NCBI GenBank assembly: GCA_027682925.1
Contig: JAQCYU010000004.1
Span: 62,001 to 126,000, forward strand
Length of the DNA: 64,000 nt
From: Coriobacteriaceae bacterium AF45-21
GTDB taxonomy: Bacteria; Actinomycetota; Coriobacteriia; Coriobacteriales; Coriobacteriaceae
Direction of reading: 5' to 3'
In this document: positions 36,793 to 46,687 of the stretch, in pieces
Position numbering within the stretch: position 1 is the first letter of the stretch
How the letters are laid out: every line of letters starts with the position of its first letter
Translations under genes and position numbers: made by a program
Notes under the pieces: model-generated
Databases searched by the model: none
The model's input: the letters and a program-made list of their open reading frames with translations, nothing else
What the model was told of the DNA's origin: nothing

Positions 36793-39623
36793 TGGCTGCC
36801 AAACTCATCGATCTTTCCTTTACGCTCAACGGTCGCAAGGTCAAGGTTCAGATTGCCCCCGATACCATGCTCTTTGCGCTGCTGCGCGAGCAGGGTTGCG
36901 CGTCGGTGCGCTGCGCCTGCGAGACCACCAACTGCGGCCTGTGCACGGTGTGGCTCGACGACGATCCGGTGCTGAGCTGCTCGGTTCCCGCCGCGCGCGT
37001 CGAGGGCCGCTCCGTCACCACGCTCGAGGGTCTCAAGGCCGAGTCTGAGACGCTCGCTCGCGCCATGGCTGCCGAAGGTGCCGAGCAGTGCGGTTTTTGC
37101 GCTCCCGGCCTCATCATGAACGTGCTGGCGCTTGCCCGCGCCGCCAAGGAGGACCCGAGCCTCGTCGCCACGCGCGAGGAACTCTCGCGCCAGCTGGCTG
37201 GCAACCTCTGCCGTTGCAGCGGCTACGAGAGCCAGCTGCGCGCCATCGTCCGCTTCCTTAACGAGTCCGGCGTGAAGGTGGGCTTCGAGATGCCCGAGCT
37301 GCCGGTCAATAACACCAGCTCTGACGGCGTCACCTACAAGCAGATTACCCACAAGCAGCCCAAGAAGGACTCGAAGGCCCTGCTCGAGGGCCGTCCCGTC
37401 TACACGGGCGACATGGTGCCCGCCGGTGCGCTCATCGTTAAGCTCAAGCGCAGCCCGTATGCCCGCGCCAAGATCCGCTCCATCGATACGTCGCGCGCCC
37501 TGAAGGTGCCCGGCGTGGTGGGCGTCTACACCTACGAGGACGTTCCCAAGCGCCGTTTTACCATTGCCGGCCAGAGCTATCCGCAGCCGAGTCCCTACGA
37601 CCGTCTGATTCTCGAGAACCTCGTCCGTTATCAAAACGAAGAGGTGGCGATCGTCGCCGCCGAGACCGAGGAGGCCGCCGATAAGGCGCTCAAGCTCATC
37701 AAGGTCGACTACGAGGTGCTCGAGCCTCTGCTCGACTTTACCCAGGCGCTCGATAACGACATCGTGGTCCACCCCGAGGGCGACGTGACCTTTATGTTCC
37801 CGCAGGGCGGCGATGTTCCGCGCAACCTGGTGTGCAGCGGTACCAGCGATTATGGCGATCTGGACGAGGCGTTCGCCCAGAGCGACATCGTCTTTGAGCG
37901 CACCTACACCAGCCAGGCCACGCAGACCGCGCCTATGGAGACCTTCCGTGCCTTCGCGACGACCGACGCGTTCGGCCGCATCTCGGTGACCTCCTCCACG
38001 CAGGTGCCCTTCCACGTGCGCCGCATGGTCGCGCAGTCGCTCGACATTCCGCAGTCGCAGGTGCAGGTCATTAAACCGCGCATCGGCGGCGGCTTTGGCT
38101 CCAAGCAGACGGGCTGCTGCGAGATCTTCGTTGCGTTCGTGACCCAGCAGACTGGCCGTCCGAGCTACTGCTGCTACACCCGCGAGGAGACCATCACTGC
38201 GGGCAACTCGCGCCACCAGATGCAGATGACCGTTAAGCTGGGCGCCATGAACGACGGCACCATCACGGCCATCGACTTGCACACGTTGTCCAACGCCGGC
38301 GCGTACGGCGAGCACGCCACCACGACGATCGGCCTTTCGGGCCATAAGAGCCTGCCCATCTACAACCATGTGAAGGCGAGCCGCTTTAGCTGGGACGCCG
38401 TCTACACCAACACCAACCGCGGCGGCGCGTATCGCGGCTACGGTGCCACCCAGGGCCAGTTTGCCGTGGAGAGCGCCGTCAACGAGCTCGCCGACATGCT
38501 GCACATGGACCCCGCCGACCTGCGCCTTAAGAACATCGTGCGCGAGGGCGAGGTCATGCCGCAGTACTACAACGAAAAGCTCAACGCCTGCGCGCTCGAC
38601 CGCTGCCTGCTGCGCGCGATGGACATGATCGGTTGGCGCGACAAGCCGCTGGCCGTCGACCTGGGCGATCGCGTACGCGCCCTGGGCTGCGCTCTCACTA
38701 TGCAGGGCTCGGGCATCTCCAATGTCGACATCGCCGGCATCGACATGCGCCTGGAAGAGGACGGCTTTATTGCGCTTTCGACCGGCGCCACCGACAACGG
38801 CATGGGCGTCGACACGATCCTGGCGCAGATTGCCGCCGAGGAGCTGGGTGTGGAGAGCTCTCTCATTGTGGTTCGTGGCGTGGATACCGATGTATCGCCC
38901 TTCGACGCCGGCTCGTACGCGAGCTCGGGTACGTACGTGACGGGCCTGGCCGCCAAGAATGCCGCGACCGAGCTGCGCAAGAAGATTTGCGCCAAGGCCG
39001 CCCAGATGTGGGACGTGGATGCCGCCGATGTGGTCTTTGATGGCCAGTACGTGCGCCTGTCCGACGAGCGCGCCGCCCGCGAGCGCGGTCGCTACCTCAC
39101 GCTGCGCGACTTTGCCAACCTGTGCGTTAAGAACATCGAGGGCGGCGACGCGCTGACCTCGCATGCCTCTGCCAGCCTGCCCGTTTCGCCCCCGCCGTTT
39201 ATGGCCGGCATTGCCGAGGTCGAGGTCGACAAGGCCACCGGCAAGGTGACCGTGGTGGACTATGCGGCGGCCGTCGATTGCGGCACCGTGATCAACGAGG
39301 CGCTCGCGCGCGTCCAGGCCGAGGGCGGCATTGCCCAGGGTATCGGTCACGCGCTCTACGAGATTGTCGAGCACGATGACCGTGGACGCCTGCGCACCGG
39401 CAACTTTATGAGCTACAAGCTACCCACCCGCCTAGATATCGGCAGCATCCGCGTGGCCTTTGAGCCGAGCTACGAGCCGACGGGCCCGTTTGGCGCCAAG
39501 TCGATCGGCGAGGTCGTCATCAACACGCCGCTCGCCGCCGTGGCCTCGGCCGTCGCACACGCCACCGGCCACCAAGTTCGCTCGCTGCCGATCACGCCGG
39601 AGAAAGCGCTGCTGGGGGAGTAG
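36792..39623 (+). CDS. Molybdenum hydroxylase, fused 2Fe-2S and Moco subunits (XDH family)
   Basis: 943 aa. Residues 1-160 hold two [2Fe-2S] clusters: CACETTNCGLCTVW with a fourth Cys at LSCSVPA, and QCGFCAPGLIMN with NLCRCSGY. The rest is the Moco-binding part: GRPVYTGDMVP, RIGGGFGSKQTGCCE (about 435), GGAYRGYGATQGQF (about 545), GATDNGMGVDT (about 668) and the C-terminal GAKSIGEVVINTPLAAVASA with the catalytic Glu. The fusion equals that of YgfN/XdhD and of selenium-dependent hydroxylases; a labile selenium cannot be seen in sequence, and the usual helper genes yqeB and yqeC are not in this window. Nearby MobA-like and DUF3343 genes may serve it. Confidence 0.85.
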   Translation: MAAKLIDLSFTLNGRKVKVQIAPDTMLFALLREQGCASVRCACETTNCGLCTVWLDDDPVLSCSVPAARVEGRSVTTLEGLKAESETLARAMAAEGAEQCGFCAPGLIMNVLALARAAKEDPSLVATREELSRQLAGNLCRCSGYESQLRAIVRFLNESGVKVGFEMPELPVNNTSSDGVTYKQITHKQPKKDSKALLEGRPVYTGDMVPAGALIVKLKRSPYARAKIRSIDTSRALKVPGVVGVYTYEDVPKRRFTIAGQSYPQPSPYDRLILENLVRYQNEEVAIVAAETEEAADKALKLIKVDYEVLEPLLDFTQALDNDIVVHPEGDVTFMFPQGGDVPRNLVCSGTSDYGDLDEAFAQSDIVFERTYTSQATQTAPMETFRAFATTDAFGRISVTSSTQVPFHVRRMVAQSLDIPQSQVQVIKPRIGGGFGSKQTGCCEIFVAFVTQQTGRPSYCCYTREETITAGNSRHQMQMTVKLGAMNDGTITAIDLHTLSNAGAYGEHATTTIGLSGHKSLPIYNHVKASRFSWDAVYTNTNRGGAYRGYGATQGQFAVESAVNELADMLHMDPADLRLKNIVREGEVMPQYYNEKLNACALDRCLLRAMDMIGWRDKPLAVDLGDRVRALGCALTMQGSGISNVDIAGIDMRLEEDGFIALSTGATDNGMGVDTILAQIAAEELGVESSLIVVRGVDTDVSPFDAGSYASSGTYVTGLAAKNAATELRKKICAKAAQMWDVDAADVVFDGQYVRLSDERAARERGRYLTLRDFANLCVKNIEGGDALTSHASASLPVSPPPFMAGIAEVEVDKATGKVTVVDYAAAVDCGTVINEALARVQAEGGIAQGIGHALYEIVEHDDRGRLRTGNFMSYKLPTRLDIGSIRVAFEPSYEPTGPFGAKSIGEVVINTPLAAVASAVAHATGHQVRSLPITPEKALLGE

Positions 39624-39763
39624 CGGGTCAGCGAACAAGTCGTAATTGGCGGGACGGGGCAACTCGTTCCGCCTTTCGCACTCGTGGTGAGGTCGTGAGC
39701 CTGTAAAACGTCTGCGTGCGCTTGCCGTTCGTATCTGCTATCATTCCTAGTCTGTGCGCTCAT

Positions 39764-39847
39764 GCGGGCGTGGCGGAATTGGTAGACGCGCCAGATTTAG
39801 GTTCTGGTGGGATTCCCGTGAAGGTTCGAGTCCTTTCGCCCGCACCA
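39764..39847 (+). tRNA. tRNA-Leu (anticodon TAG)
   Basis: Class II tRNA with acceptor GCGGGCG/CGCCCGC, anticodon stem CCAGA/TCTGG with loop TTTAGGT, a long variable arm, T-loop TTCGAGT and encoded CCA. Confidence 0.93.
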
Positions 39848-39938
39848 ACGCACCTGCGTCGGCTTTCGCCGTCGCGACACTTTGTTGCATAAAGGTACCA
39901 GCACCTCAGATAAGCTGGGCAGTATGAGGAGGAACGTG

Positions 39939-41236
39939 TTGAACATCACCGCTTCTGACGTCAAGGACGCCAAGCTCACCGCTACGGTCACCATCCCGGC
40001 CGCCGACGTCGACGCCGCGATCAAGAAGGCTTACAAGGACACCGCCAAGAAGTACCGCTTCCCGGGCTTCCGCGCCGGTAAGGCTCCCCGTCCGGTTATC
40101 GACTCTGCTCTTGGTGCCGAGGCTACCCTCGCTCAGGCCACCAACGACCTGATCGCCGCCAACGAGCCCGCCGTCCTCAACGAGCTGGACATCGTCCCCA
40201 CCAAGAACGGTGACTACAAGGACCTCGACCTCGCTAAGGATCACGAGGACTACACCTACACCGTCGAGTTCTCCCTGCGTCCCGCCGCTGAGCTCTCCTC
40301 CTTCGACGCTGTCGAGATCGAGATGCCCCCTGCGGAGGTCACCGAGTCCGAGATCAACAACCAGGTCGAGATGCTCCTCAACTACCGTGCCACCTTCGAG
40401 GACGTTGAGGGTCGCGCCGTCGAGGCCGAGGACTACGTCACCGTCGACCTCAAGGCTGTCGAGAACGCCGACAACTTCGCTGCTGAGGGCCGCATGCTCA
40501 TCGCCGGTAGCGACAGCAACCCCGCCGAGTTCAACGAGGTCCTGATCGGCGCTAACGTCGACGACGTCAAGACCGTCACCTGGACCGACGAGGTCGAGGA
40601 GGGCGAGGAGGCCGAGACCCACACCGTCGAGGTCACCGTCAAGGGCATCAAGGTCCGCAACACCCCCGAGCTCACCGACGAGCTCGTCAAGTCCGACTTT
40701 GGCTTCGACAGCATCGACGCCATGCGCGACGCCATCAAGATCGAGATCGAGCAGGACAAGGCTTCCCGCCTCCCGGCCGAGAAGGAGAACCGTTGCGTCT
40801 CCGCTCTCGCCGAGCGTCTGCAGCTCGACGAGATGGACGCCGACTACGAGCAGTCCGTCTTTGAGGAGCTTGGCCAGAACTTCCTGTCCAACCTCGCTGC
40901 CCGCGGCATGACGCTGGACACCTGGCTGCCGGCTTCCGGCCTGACCATGGAGCAGTTCATCGGCGACCTGCACAAGCAGGCCAACGACGTTGCCCGTGAG
41001 TCCCTGGCGCTCGACGCCCTCGCCCGTGAGCTCAAGATCGAGGTCACCGAGGACGACATTAACGCCGAGTTCGAGAAGGCTGGCGTCAAGGACGTCGAGG
41101 CTTCCAAGGCCGAGTTCATCGCCGATGGCCGCATGCCTGCCGTCCGCGAGTCCATCCGTCGCTCCAAGGCCGTCGACCACCTGTCGAGAACGCCAAGGTG
41201 ACCGAGGTCGACGAGACCGCCAAGGACGCCGAGTAA
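39939..41236 (+). CDS. tig: Trigger factor, frameshifted near the C-terminus
   Basis: Ribosome-bound peptidyl-prolyl isomerase and chaperone, about 432 aa. The N-terminal ribosome signature is KKYRFPGFRAGKAPRPVIDS (about residues 36-55), followed by the FKBP-like domain and a helical C-terminus. I start at TTG 39939, because AGGAGG lies six bases upstream and the protein then begins MNITASDV, as is usual; GTG at 39936 and ATG at 39924 are alternatives. Near 41183 a GG appears as G; correction replaces a foreign tail by VENAKVTEVDETAKDAE, ending at 41236. clpP and clpX follow, the order known from many bacteria. Confidence 0.88.
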
Positions 41237-41312
41237 TTCTCGCCACCTTGCCCGCGAGCGCATGCGTGCGCCTGTGATGGGGTAAAGTTATACACCGGTT
41301 ATCCGGTTGCTT

Positions 41313-41357
41313 CGTACGGTGCCAGCCAATGCATAGCATGCGGGCACCGTACGTTTA
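41313..41357 (+). terminator. Hairpin between tig and clpP, possible terminator
   Basis: Perfect 11-bp arms CGTACGGTGCC/GGCACCGTACG around 19 bases, then TTTAT. It would separate tig from clpPX transcription. Confidence 0.65.
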
Positions 41358-41399
41358 TCTAGAACCAATTTGGTCCGCAAGAGAGAAATGGAGATGCGT

Positions 41400-42020
41400 A
41401 TGATCGCTAAGTTCGATTCCGCCCTCGTGCCATACGTTATCGAGCAGACGCCGCGCGGCGAGCGCAGCTACGATATCTATTCGCGCCTGCTCAACGACCG
41501 CATCATCTTCTTGGGCGAGGAGATCAACTCCGTCAGCGCCAACCTGGTCGTTGCCCAGCTGCTGCATCTTGAGAGCCAGGATGCCGAGAAGGATATCTCG
41601 CTCTACATCAATTCGCCCGGCGGCGAGGTTTACTCCGGCCTGGCGATTCTTGACACCATGAACTTTATCAAGCCGCAGGTCTCCACCATCTGCGTCGGTA
41701 TGGCTGCGTCCATGGCCGCCGTGCTGCTTTCGGCTGGCGCCAAGGGCAAGCGCTTCTGCCTGCCGCACTCCAAGGTCATGATTCACCAGCCCAGCGGCGG
41801 TGCCCAGGGCCAGCAGACCGAGATCGAGATCGTTGCCGAGGAGATCAAGAAGACCCGCCGCGAGCTCAATCAGATCCTGTCCGATGCCTCGGGCCAGCCC
41901 ATCGAGAAGGTCCAGGCCGATACCGAGCGCGACAACTACCTGACCGCTGCCGAGGCCCTCGACTACGGCCTGATCGACCGTATCGTCACCTCGCGCGATC
42001 TCGCCGCGAAGGACGCCTAG
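41400..42020 (+). CDS. clpP: ATP-dependent Clp protease proteolytic subunit
   Basis: 206 aa serine protease forming the chamber served by ClpX. Catalytic Ser in [16 protein letters not shown] (about residue 105), His in [16 protein letters not shown] (about 130) and Asp in the [18 protein letters not shown] region (about 179). [14 protein letters not shown] is the substrate-aligning strand. ATG at 41400 is preceded by GGAG at a spacing of six; ATG at 41394 or 41388 is possible. It ends one base before clpX begins. Confidence 0.93.
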   Translation: MIAKFDSALVPYVIEQTPRGERSYDIYSRLLNDRIIFLGEEINSVSANLVVAQLLHLESQDAEKDISLYINSPGGEVYSGLAILDTMNFIKPQVSTICVGMAASMAAVLLSAGAKGKRFCLPHSKVMIHQPSGGAQGQQTEIEIVAEEIKKTRRELNQILSDASGQPIEKVQADTERDNYLTAAEALDYGLIDRIVTSRDLAAKDA

Positions 42021-42021
42021 G

Positions 42022-43427
42022 ATGGCAGGAAACATGCAGGACAACTTTGACGAGAATGGCAACCCCATCCGCTGCTCCTTCTGCGGAAAAGAGCAGGGCC
42101 AGGTCCGTCGCCTCGTAAAGGGTCCGACCAACATCTTTATCTGTGACGAGTGCGTCGCCGCTTGCTCTGAGATCTTGGAGGAGTCGCTGGCTTCGGACTT
42201 TATGGACGCTGCCCGCAACGGCAAGCTGCCGGGCTTCCTCAACGATCACGGCCAGGCTGCCGGTCAGCCCGCCGTGGACCCCGAGGCCGAGGCTTTGAGC
42301 TCGAGGACGACCGCCAGGTCATCACGCACGTGCCGACGCCGCACGAGATCTATGACGAGCTTTCGGCTTATGTCATGGGCCAAGAGGACGCCAAGCGCGC
42401 CATGTCGGTTGCCGTGTACAACCATTACCGCCGCGTCATCGAGGGCGGTGCTGCGCTTTCGGCCTTTGACGACGGTTTGGACTCGCAGCTTGACGATGAC
42501 ATGGACGAGGTGGAGCTCGCCAAGTCCAACATCCTGCTGCTCGGTCCCACCGGTACCGGCAAGACCCTGTTGGCCCAGACGCTCGCGCGCATCCTCGAGG
42601 TGCCGTTTGCCATCGCCGATGCCACCGCGCTCACCGAGGCTGGTTACGTTGGCGAGGACGTGGAGAACATCCTGCTCAAGCTCATCAATGCTGCCGATGG
42701 CGACATTGAGCGCGCTCAGGTGGGCATTATCTACGTGGACGAGATTGACAAGATTGCCCGCAAGGCCGAGAACCTCTCCATTACCCGCGATGTCTCGGGC
42801 GAGGGTGTGCAGCAGGCGCTGCTTAAGATTCTTGAGGGCACGGTGGCCAGCGTTCCGCCTACCGGTGGCCGCAAGCATCCCCAGCAGGAGCTGCTGCAGA
42901 TCGACACGACTAACATCCTGTTTATCTGCGGCGGTGCCTTTGTGGGTCTGGACAAGATCATCGCCGACCGCGTGGGCAACAAGGGCGTGGGCTTTAACTC
43001 CGAGATCGCCGGCCCCACCTCGGTCGACGAGAACGACCTGCTGCGTCAGGCGCTCCCGCAGGACCTCAACGCCTTTGGCATGATCCCCGAGTTCGTGGGC
43101 CGTACGCCCGTTGTCACCCAGACGCAGGCGCTCGACGAGGACGACCTGGTGTCGATTCTGACCGAGCCCAAGAACGCCGTGGTGCGTCAGTACCGCAAGA
43201 TGTTCCAGCTCGAGGACGTTGAGCTTGAGTTTGAGGCCGCGGCCCTTCACGAGATCGCCCGTATGGCGCTCGCCCGCAAGACCGGCGCCCGCGGCCTGCG
43301 TTCCATCTGCGAGGACGTGCTTCAGCAGACGATGTTCGACCTCCCCAGCGAGGAGGGTGTCGCCAAGGTCATCGTGACCGAAGCGGCGGTTAAGGGCGAA
43401 GAACAGCCCCAACGCATCTACGGGTAA
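42022..43427 (+). CDS. clpX: ATP-dependent Clp protease ATP-binding subunit ClpX, frameshifted
   Basis: AAA+ unfoldase, about 468 aa corrected. N-terminal zinc domain with [10 protein letters not shown] and [10 protein letters not shown]; Walker [19 protein letters not shown], Walker [15 protein letters not shown], pore region and sensor motif [12 protein letters not shown]. The frame breaks near 42291, in the linker between zinc and ATPase domains: GAGGGC is expected, GAGGC present, and the next frame runs [27 protein letters not shown] to the stop at 43427. A functional ClpX is expected in this organism, so the shift is most likely an assembly error. Confidence 0.92.
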
Positions 43428-43448
43428 ACCTGCCAAAAACGTGCTTGC

Positions 43449-43487
43449 AAATAGCCTCCGACCATCCGCGGTCGGAGGCTATTTTAT
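43449..43487 (+). terminator. Rho-independent terminator after clpX
   Basis: 13-bp stem ATAGCCTCCGACC pairs with GGTCGGAGGCTAT, then TTTATAT. Confidence 0.85.
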
Positions 43488-43578
43488 ATATACGCAAAAC
43501 ACCCAACTACCTGTGTTATTCTGTGTGTTTGTTTAAGCCTCAGCGAAGTCATATCAGACTGAAGTAATCGATACCTAA

Positions 43579-43691
43579 GGCGCGTCCGCCTGCTTGGTTT
43601 TCGTAGATTCCGCACGAGCCGAAGAGCACTTAATGTGCTCTTCGTGCGAGCCAGGACCTGACCGAGCGAAAACCAAGCAGGCGGACACGCC
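43579..43691. repeat. Structured intergenic repeat, family A/B, copy before valS
   Basis: 113 bp. Outer 25-bp arms (43579-43603 and 43667-43691) pair with one mismatch. Inside, CGCAC/GTGCG and GAAGAGCAC/GTGCTCTTC form a hairpin with loop TTAAT (43611-43648). The right shoulder contains CCAGGACCTGACCGAGCG. No T-box or T-run is present. A copy in opposite orientation follows valS. Confidence 0.8.
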
Positions 43692-43711
43692 GGCGGGACA
43701 GGGAGAGATAT

Positions 43712-46407
43712 ATGGAAGAAATGCCCAAGAACTACGATCCGTCGACCAACGAGCCGGCGATCCTGCAGAAGTGGCTCGACGGCGGCTACTATAAGCGCCG
43801 TGAGGGCGTGGGCGACTGCACCGTCACCATTCCGCCTCCCAACGTGACCGGCAAGCTCCACATGGGTCACGCCACCGACGACTCCATCCAGGACGCCATC
43901 GTCCGTATGGCCCGCATGCGCGGCAAGTCCACGCGCTGGGTGCTGGGCACCGATCACGCCGGTATCGCCACGCAGACCAAGGTCGACAAGAAGCTCAAGA
44001 GCGAGGGCATCAGCCGCCTGGAGATCGGTCGCGACAAGTTCGTCGACGCCTGCTGGGACTGGACCCACGAGTACGGCGGCATCATCGTCGAGCAGATCAA
44101 GCGTATGGGCTGCTCCGTCGACTTCGACAACGAGCGCTTCACCATGGACGAGGATTACGCCCAGGCCGTGCGTAAGGTCTTCTGTGACTGGTACCACGAC
44201 GGCCTGATCTACCGTGGCAAGCGCATCGTCAACTGGTGCCCCAACTGCACCACCGCCATCTCGGACGACGAGGCTGAGTATAAGGACGAGAAGGGCCATC
44301 TGTGGCATCTGCGCTACCCGCTGACCGAGCCTGTTAACGGCCAGGACTACATCGTCGTCGCCACTACGCGCCCCGAGACCATGCTCGGCGACACGGGCGT
44401 TGCTGTCTCCCCGAAGGATCCCGAGAAGGCCGCCTTCGTGGGTAAGACCGTCAAGCTCCCCATCGTCGACCGCGAGATCCCCATCTTTGAGGATTGGCAT
44501 GTCGACGCCAACTTTGGCTCCGGCTTTGTCAAGGTTACCCCGGCCCACGACCCCAACGATTACGCCATGGGTCAGGCCCACGATCTGCCGCAGATCAACA
44601 TCTTCGACGAGCACGCTGTGGTCGTCGAGGGCTATGGCGAGTTCACCGGCATGAACCGCGACGAGTGCCGCGAGGCGGTCATCAAGTGGTTCGAGGAGCA
44701 CGACCTGCTCGACCACGTCGAAGAGCTCGACCACTCCGTCATGCACTGCTACCGTTGCGACTCCGCGCTGGAGCCGTGGCTGTCCGAGCAGTGGTTTGTG
44801 GCCGTCGACAAGCTCAAGGGGCCGGCACTCGACGCCGTTAACTCCGGCAAGGTCACCTTCCACCCCGCGCGCTGGACGCAGACCTACACCACCTGGATGG
44901 AGAACCTCAAGGACTGGTGCATCAGCCGCCAGCTGTGGTGGGGCCACCGCATCCCCGTGTTCTACTGCGAGGACTGCGGCTGGGAGGACGCCCTTACCGA
45001 GGACACCGACGTGTGCCCCAAGTGCGGCGGCCATCACGTCCATCAGGACGAGAACGTGCTGGACACCTGGTTCAGCTCGCAGCTGTGGACCTTCGCCACG
45101 CAGGGCTGGCCGCAAAAGCCGGAGCTGCTCGAGGGCCATCATCCCACGACGGCGCTCGTCACCGCACGCGACATCATCGCGCTGTGGGTCGCCCGCATGG
45201 TCATGAGCTCGCTGTACTTCCTGGACGAGGTACCGTTTAAGGACGTCGTCATCTACCCGACGATCCTTGCCAAGGACGGCAGCCGCATGTCCAAGTCCAA
45301 GGGCAACGGTGTCGATCCCATGGACCTCATTGGCATGTACGGCGCCGACGCCATGCGCTTCAACCTGCTCACGCTGTGCACCAACAACCAGGACGTCAAG
45401 TTTGACGCGAACATCGACAAGAAGACCAAGAAGCTCATCGACAGCCCGCGTACCGACCAGGCCAAGAGCTTTGTGACCAAGATCTGGAACGCCAGCCGCT
45501 TCCTGCTCATGAACATGGAGGGCTACACGCCCGGCGAACCCGTCGTGGAGACGCCGGCCGACGCCTGGATGTTCAGCCGCCTGGCCAAGGCCGTGAAGAT
45601 GGTCACCGAGGGTATCGAGAAGTACGCCTTTGGCGACATGGCCCGCGGCGTGCAGCAGTTCTTCTGGAACGAGGTCTGTGACTGGTACGTCGAGGTCACC
45701 AAGCCCGCCTGAAGGGCGAGGGCCGTCTGCAGGCGCAGCGCAACCTGATCTTTGTGCTCGACACCTCCATTCGCCTGATGCACCCGCTCATGCCGTTTGT
45801 CACCGAGGAGATCTGGGACAACATGCCGGCGAGCGTGCTCGACCTGGACGCCGAGGGCAACGTTGACCGCGCCGAGGCGCTCATGATCGCCAAGTGGCCC
45901 GAGCCCGCCGACTACGCCAAGTACGTCGACGAGGACGCCGAGCGCGCGTTTGAGCTGTGCCGCACCGTCGTTTCCGCCGCCCGCGCCACGCGTTCGCGCT
46001 ATCGCTTGAGCCCCAAGGCCGAGCTCGACGTTGTCGTGCGCGCCGGCGCCGAGGATATCGAGAAGCTCGAGAGCCTGCGCTCCACGATTGAGCCGCTGGC
46101 GAACACCGCTTCGCTGGTTATGGGTACCGACGTTGAGAAGCCGGCTGCGAGCATTGCCGTGGTCGACAGCGGCGTCGAGGTCTTTGTGGTGCTCGAGGGC
46201 AAGGTTGACCTTTCGGCCGAGAAGGCGCGCCTGGAGAAAGAGATTGCCGCGGCCCAGAAGGAGCTTGCCGGCTGCGAGAAGACGCTCGCCAACGAGGGCT
46301 TTGTGGCCAAGGCCGCGCCCGCGGTGGTCCAGAAGAAGAGGGACCGTGCGGCTGAGCTCAAGGAGATCCTGGCGGCGCTGACTGCTCAGGTTGCTGACTT
46401 CTCGTAA
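43712..46407 (+). CDS. valS: Valyl-tRNA synthetase, frameshifted
   Basis: About 898 aa corrected, class I synthetase. The HIGH motif is PPPNVTGKLHMGHAT (about 46-60), the KMSKS motif is GSRMSKSKGNGVDP (about 528), and the editing domain (VVATTRPETMLGDTGVAV) lies between them. A coiled-coil C-terminal arm (KARLEKEIAAAQKELAGCEKTLANEGF) binds tRNA. Near 45705 GGCCC appears as GCCC, giving a premature TGA; the next frame continues LKGEGRLQAQRNLIFVLD to 46407. An essential enzyme, so the shift should be an artefact. No T-box leader was found; a structured repeat lies between promoter region and start. Confidence 0.93.
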
Positions 46408-46422
46408 GGTTTACTCGGGGGC

Positions 46423-46531
46423 GCGTCCCGATGCTTTGCTCTCCGCTGCGGACAGTCCTGCGCAAGACGGACAGCACATTAAGTGCTGTCCTTTGCGTGC
46501 GGAACTTGCGGCGAGCAAAGCATCGGGCCGC
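46423..46531. repeat. Structured intergenic repeat, family A/B, inverted copy after valS
   Basis: 109 bp. Outer arms 46423-46441 and 46513-46531 pair over 19 bp with one mismatch, but differ in sequence from those of the copy at 43579. The central hairpin GGACAGCAC-ATTAA-GTGCTGTCC is, on the opposite strand, AGCAC-TTAAT-GTGCT as in the first copy. Reverse-complement alignment also shares TTCCGCACG and CAGGAC shoulders. Confidence 0.8.
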
Positions 46532-46632
46532 TCCTAGTCCGTTTACGTGGCTGTTTGCAACTGGTTAGTTAGGGCCACCGGCTTGTGGCCTTGATTCCGC
46601 TGCAATCGGGTAAAGGCTGATATTGTCAACGC

Positions 46633-46665
46633 GAGGGGCTCATTCTTTTTGATGGGCCTCTTTTT
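46633..46665 (+). terminator. Terminator before folC
   Basis: Bulged stem formed by GAGGGGCTCAT and GATGGGCCTC, followed by TTTTT. Confidence 0.6.
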
Positions 46666-46687
46666 CTGTTATGGGGGACTTTGGGTT

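Noticed and set aside
42290-42293. Programmed frameshift or split gene in clpX (and likewise valS, thrS, gdhA)
   Set aside because: No slippery heptamer and stimulatory structure pattern is shared, and the same type of one-base loss occurs across unrelated genes and a tRNA, so sequence error is simpler.
43579-43691. T-box riboswitch upstream of valS
   Set aside because: No TGGNACCGCG-like T-box sequence and no Stem I motifs; the element also occurs after valS in the other orientation.
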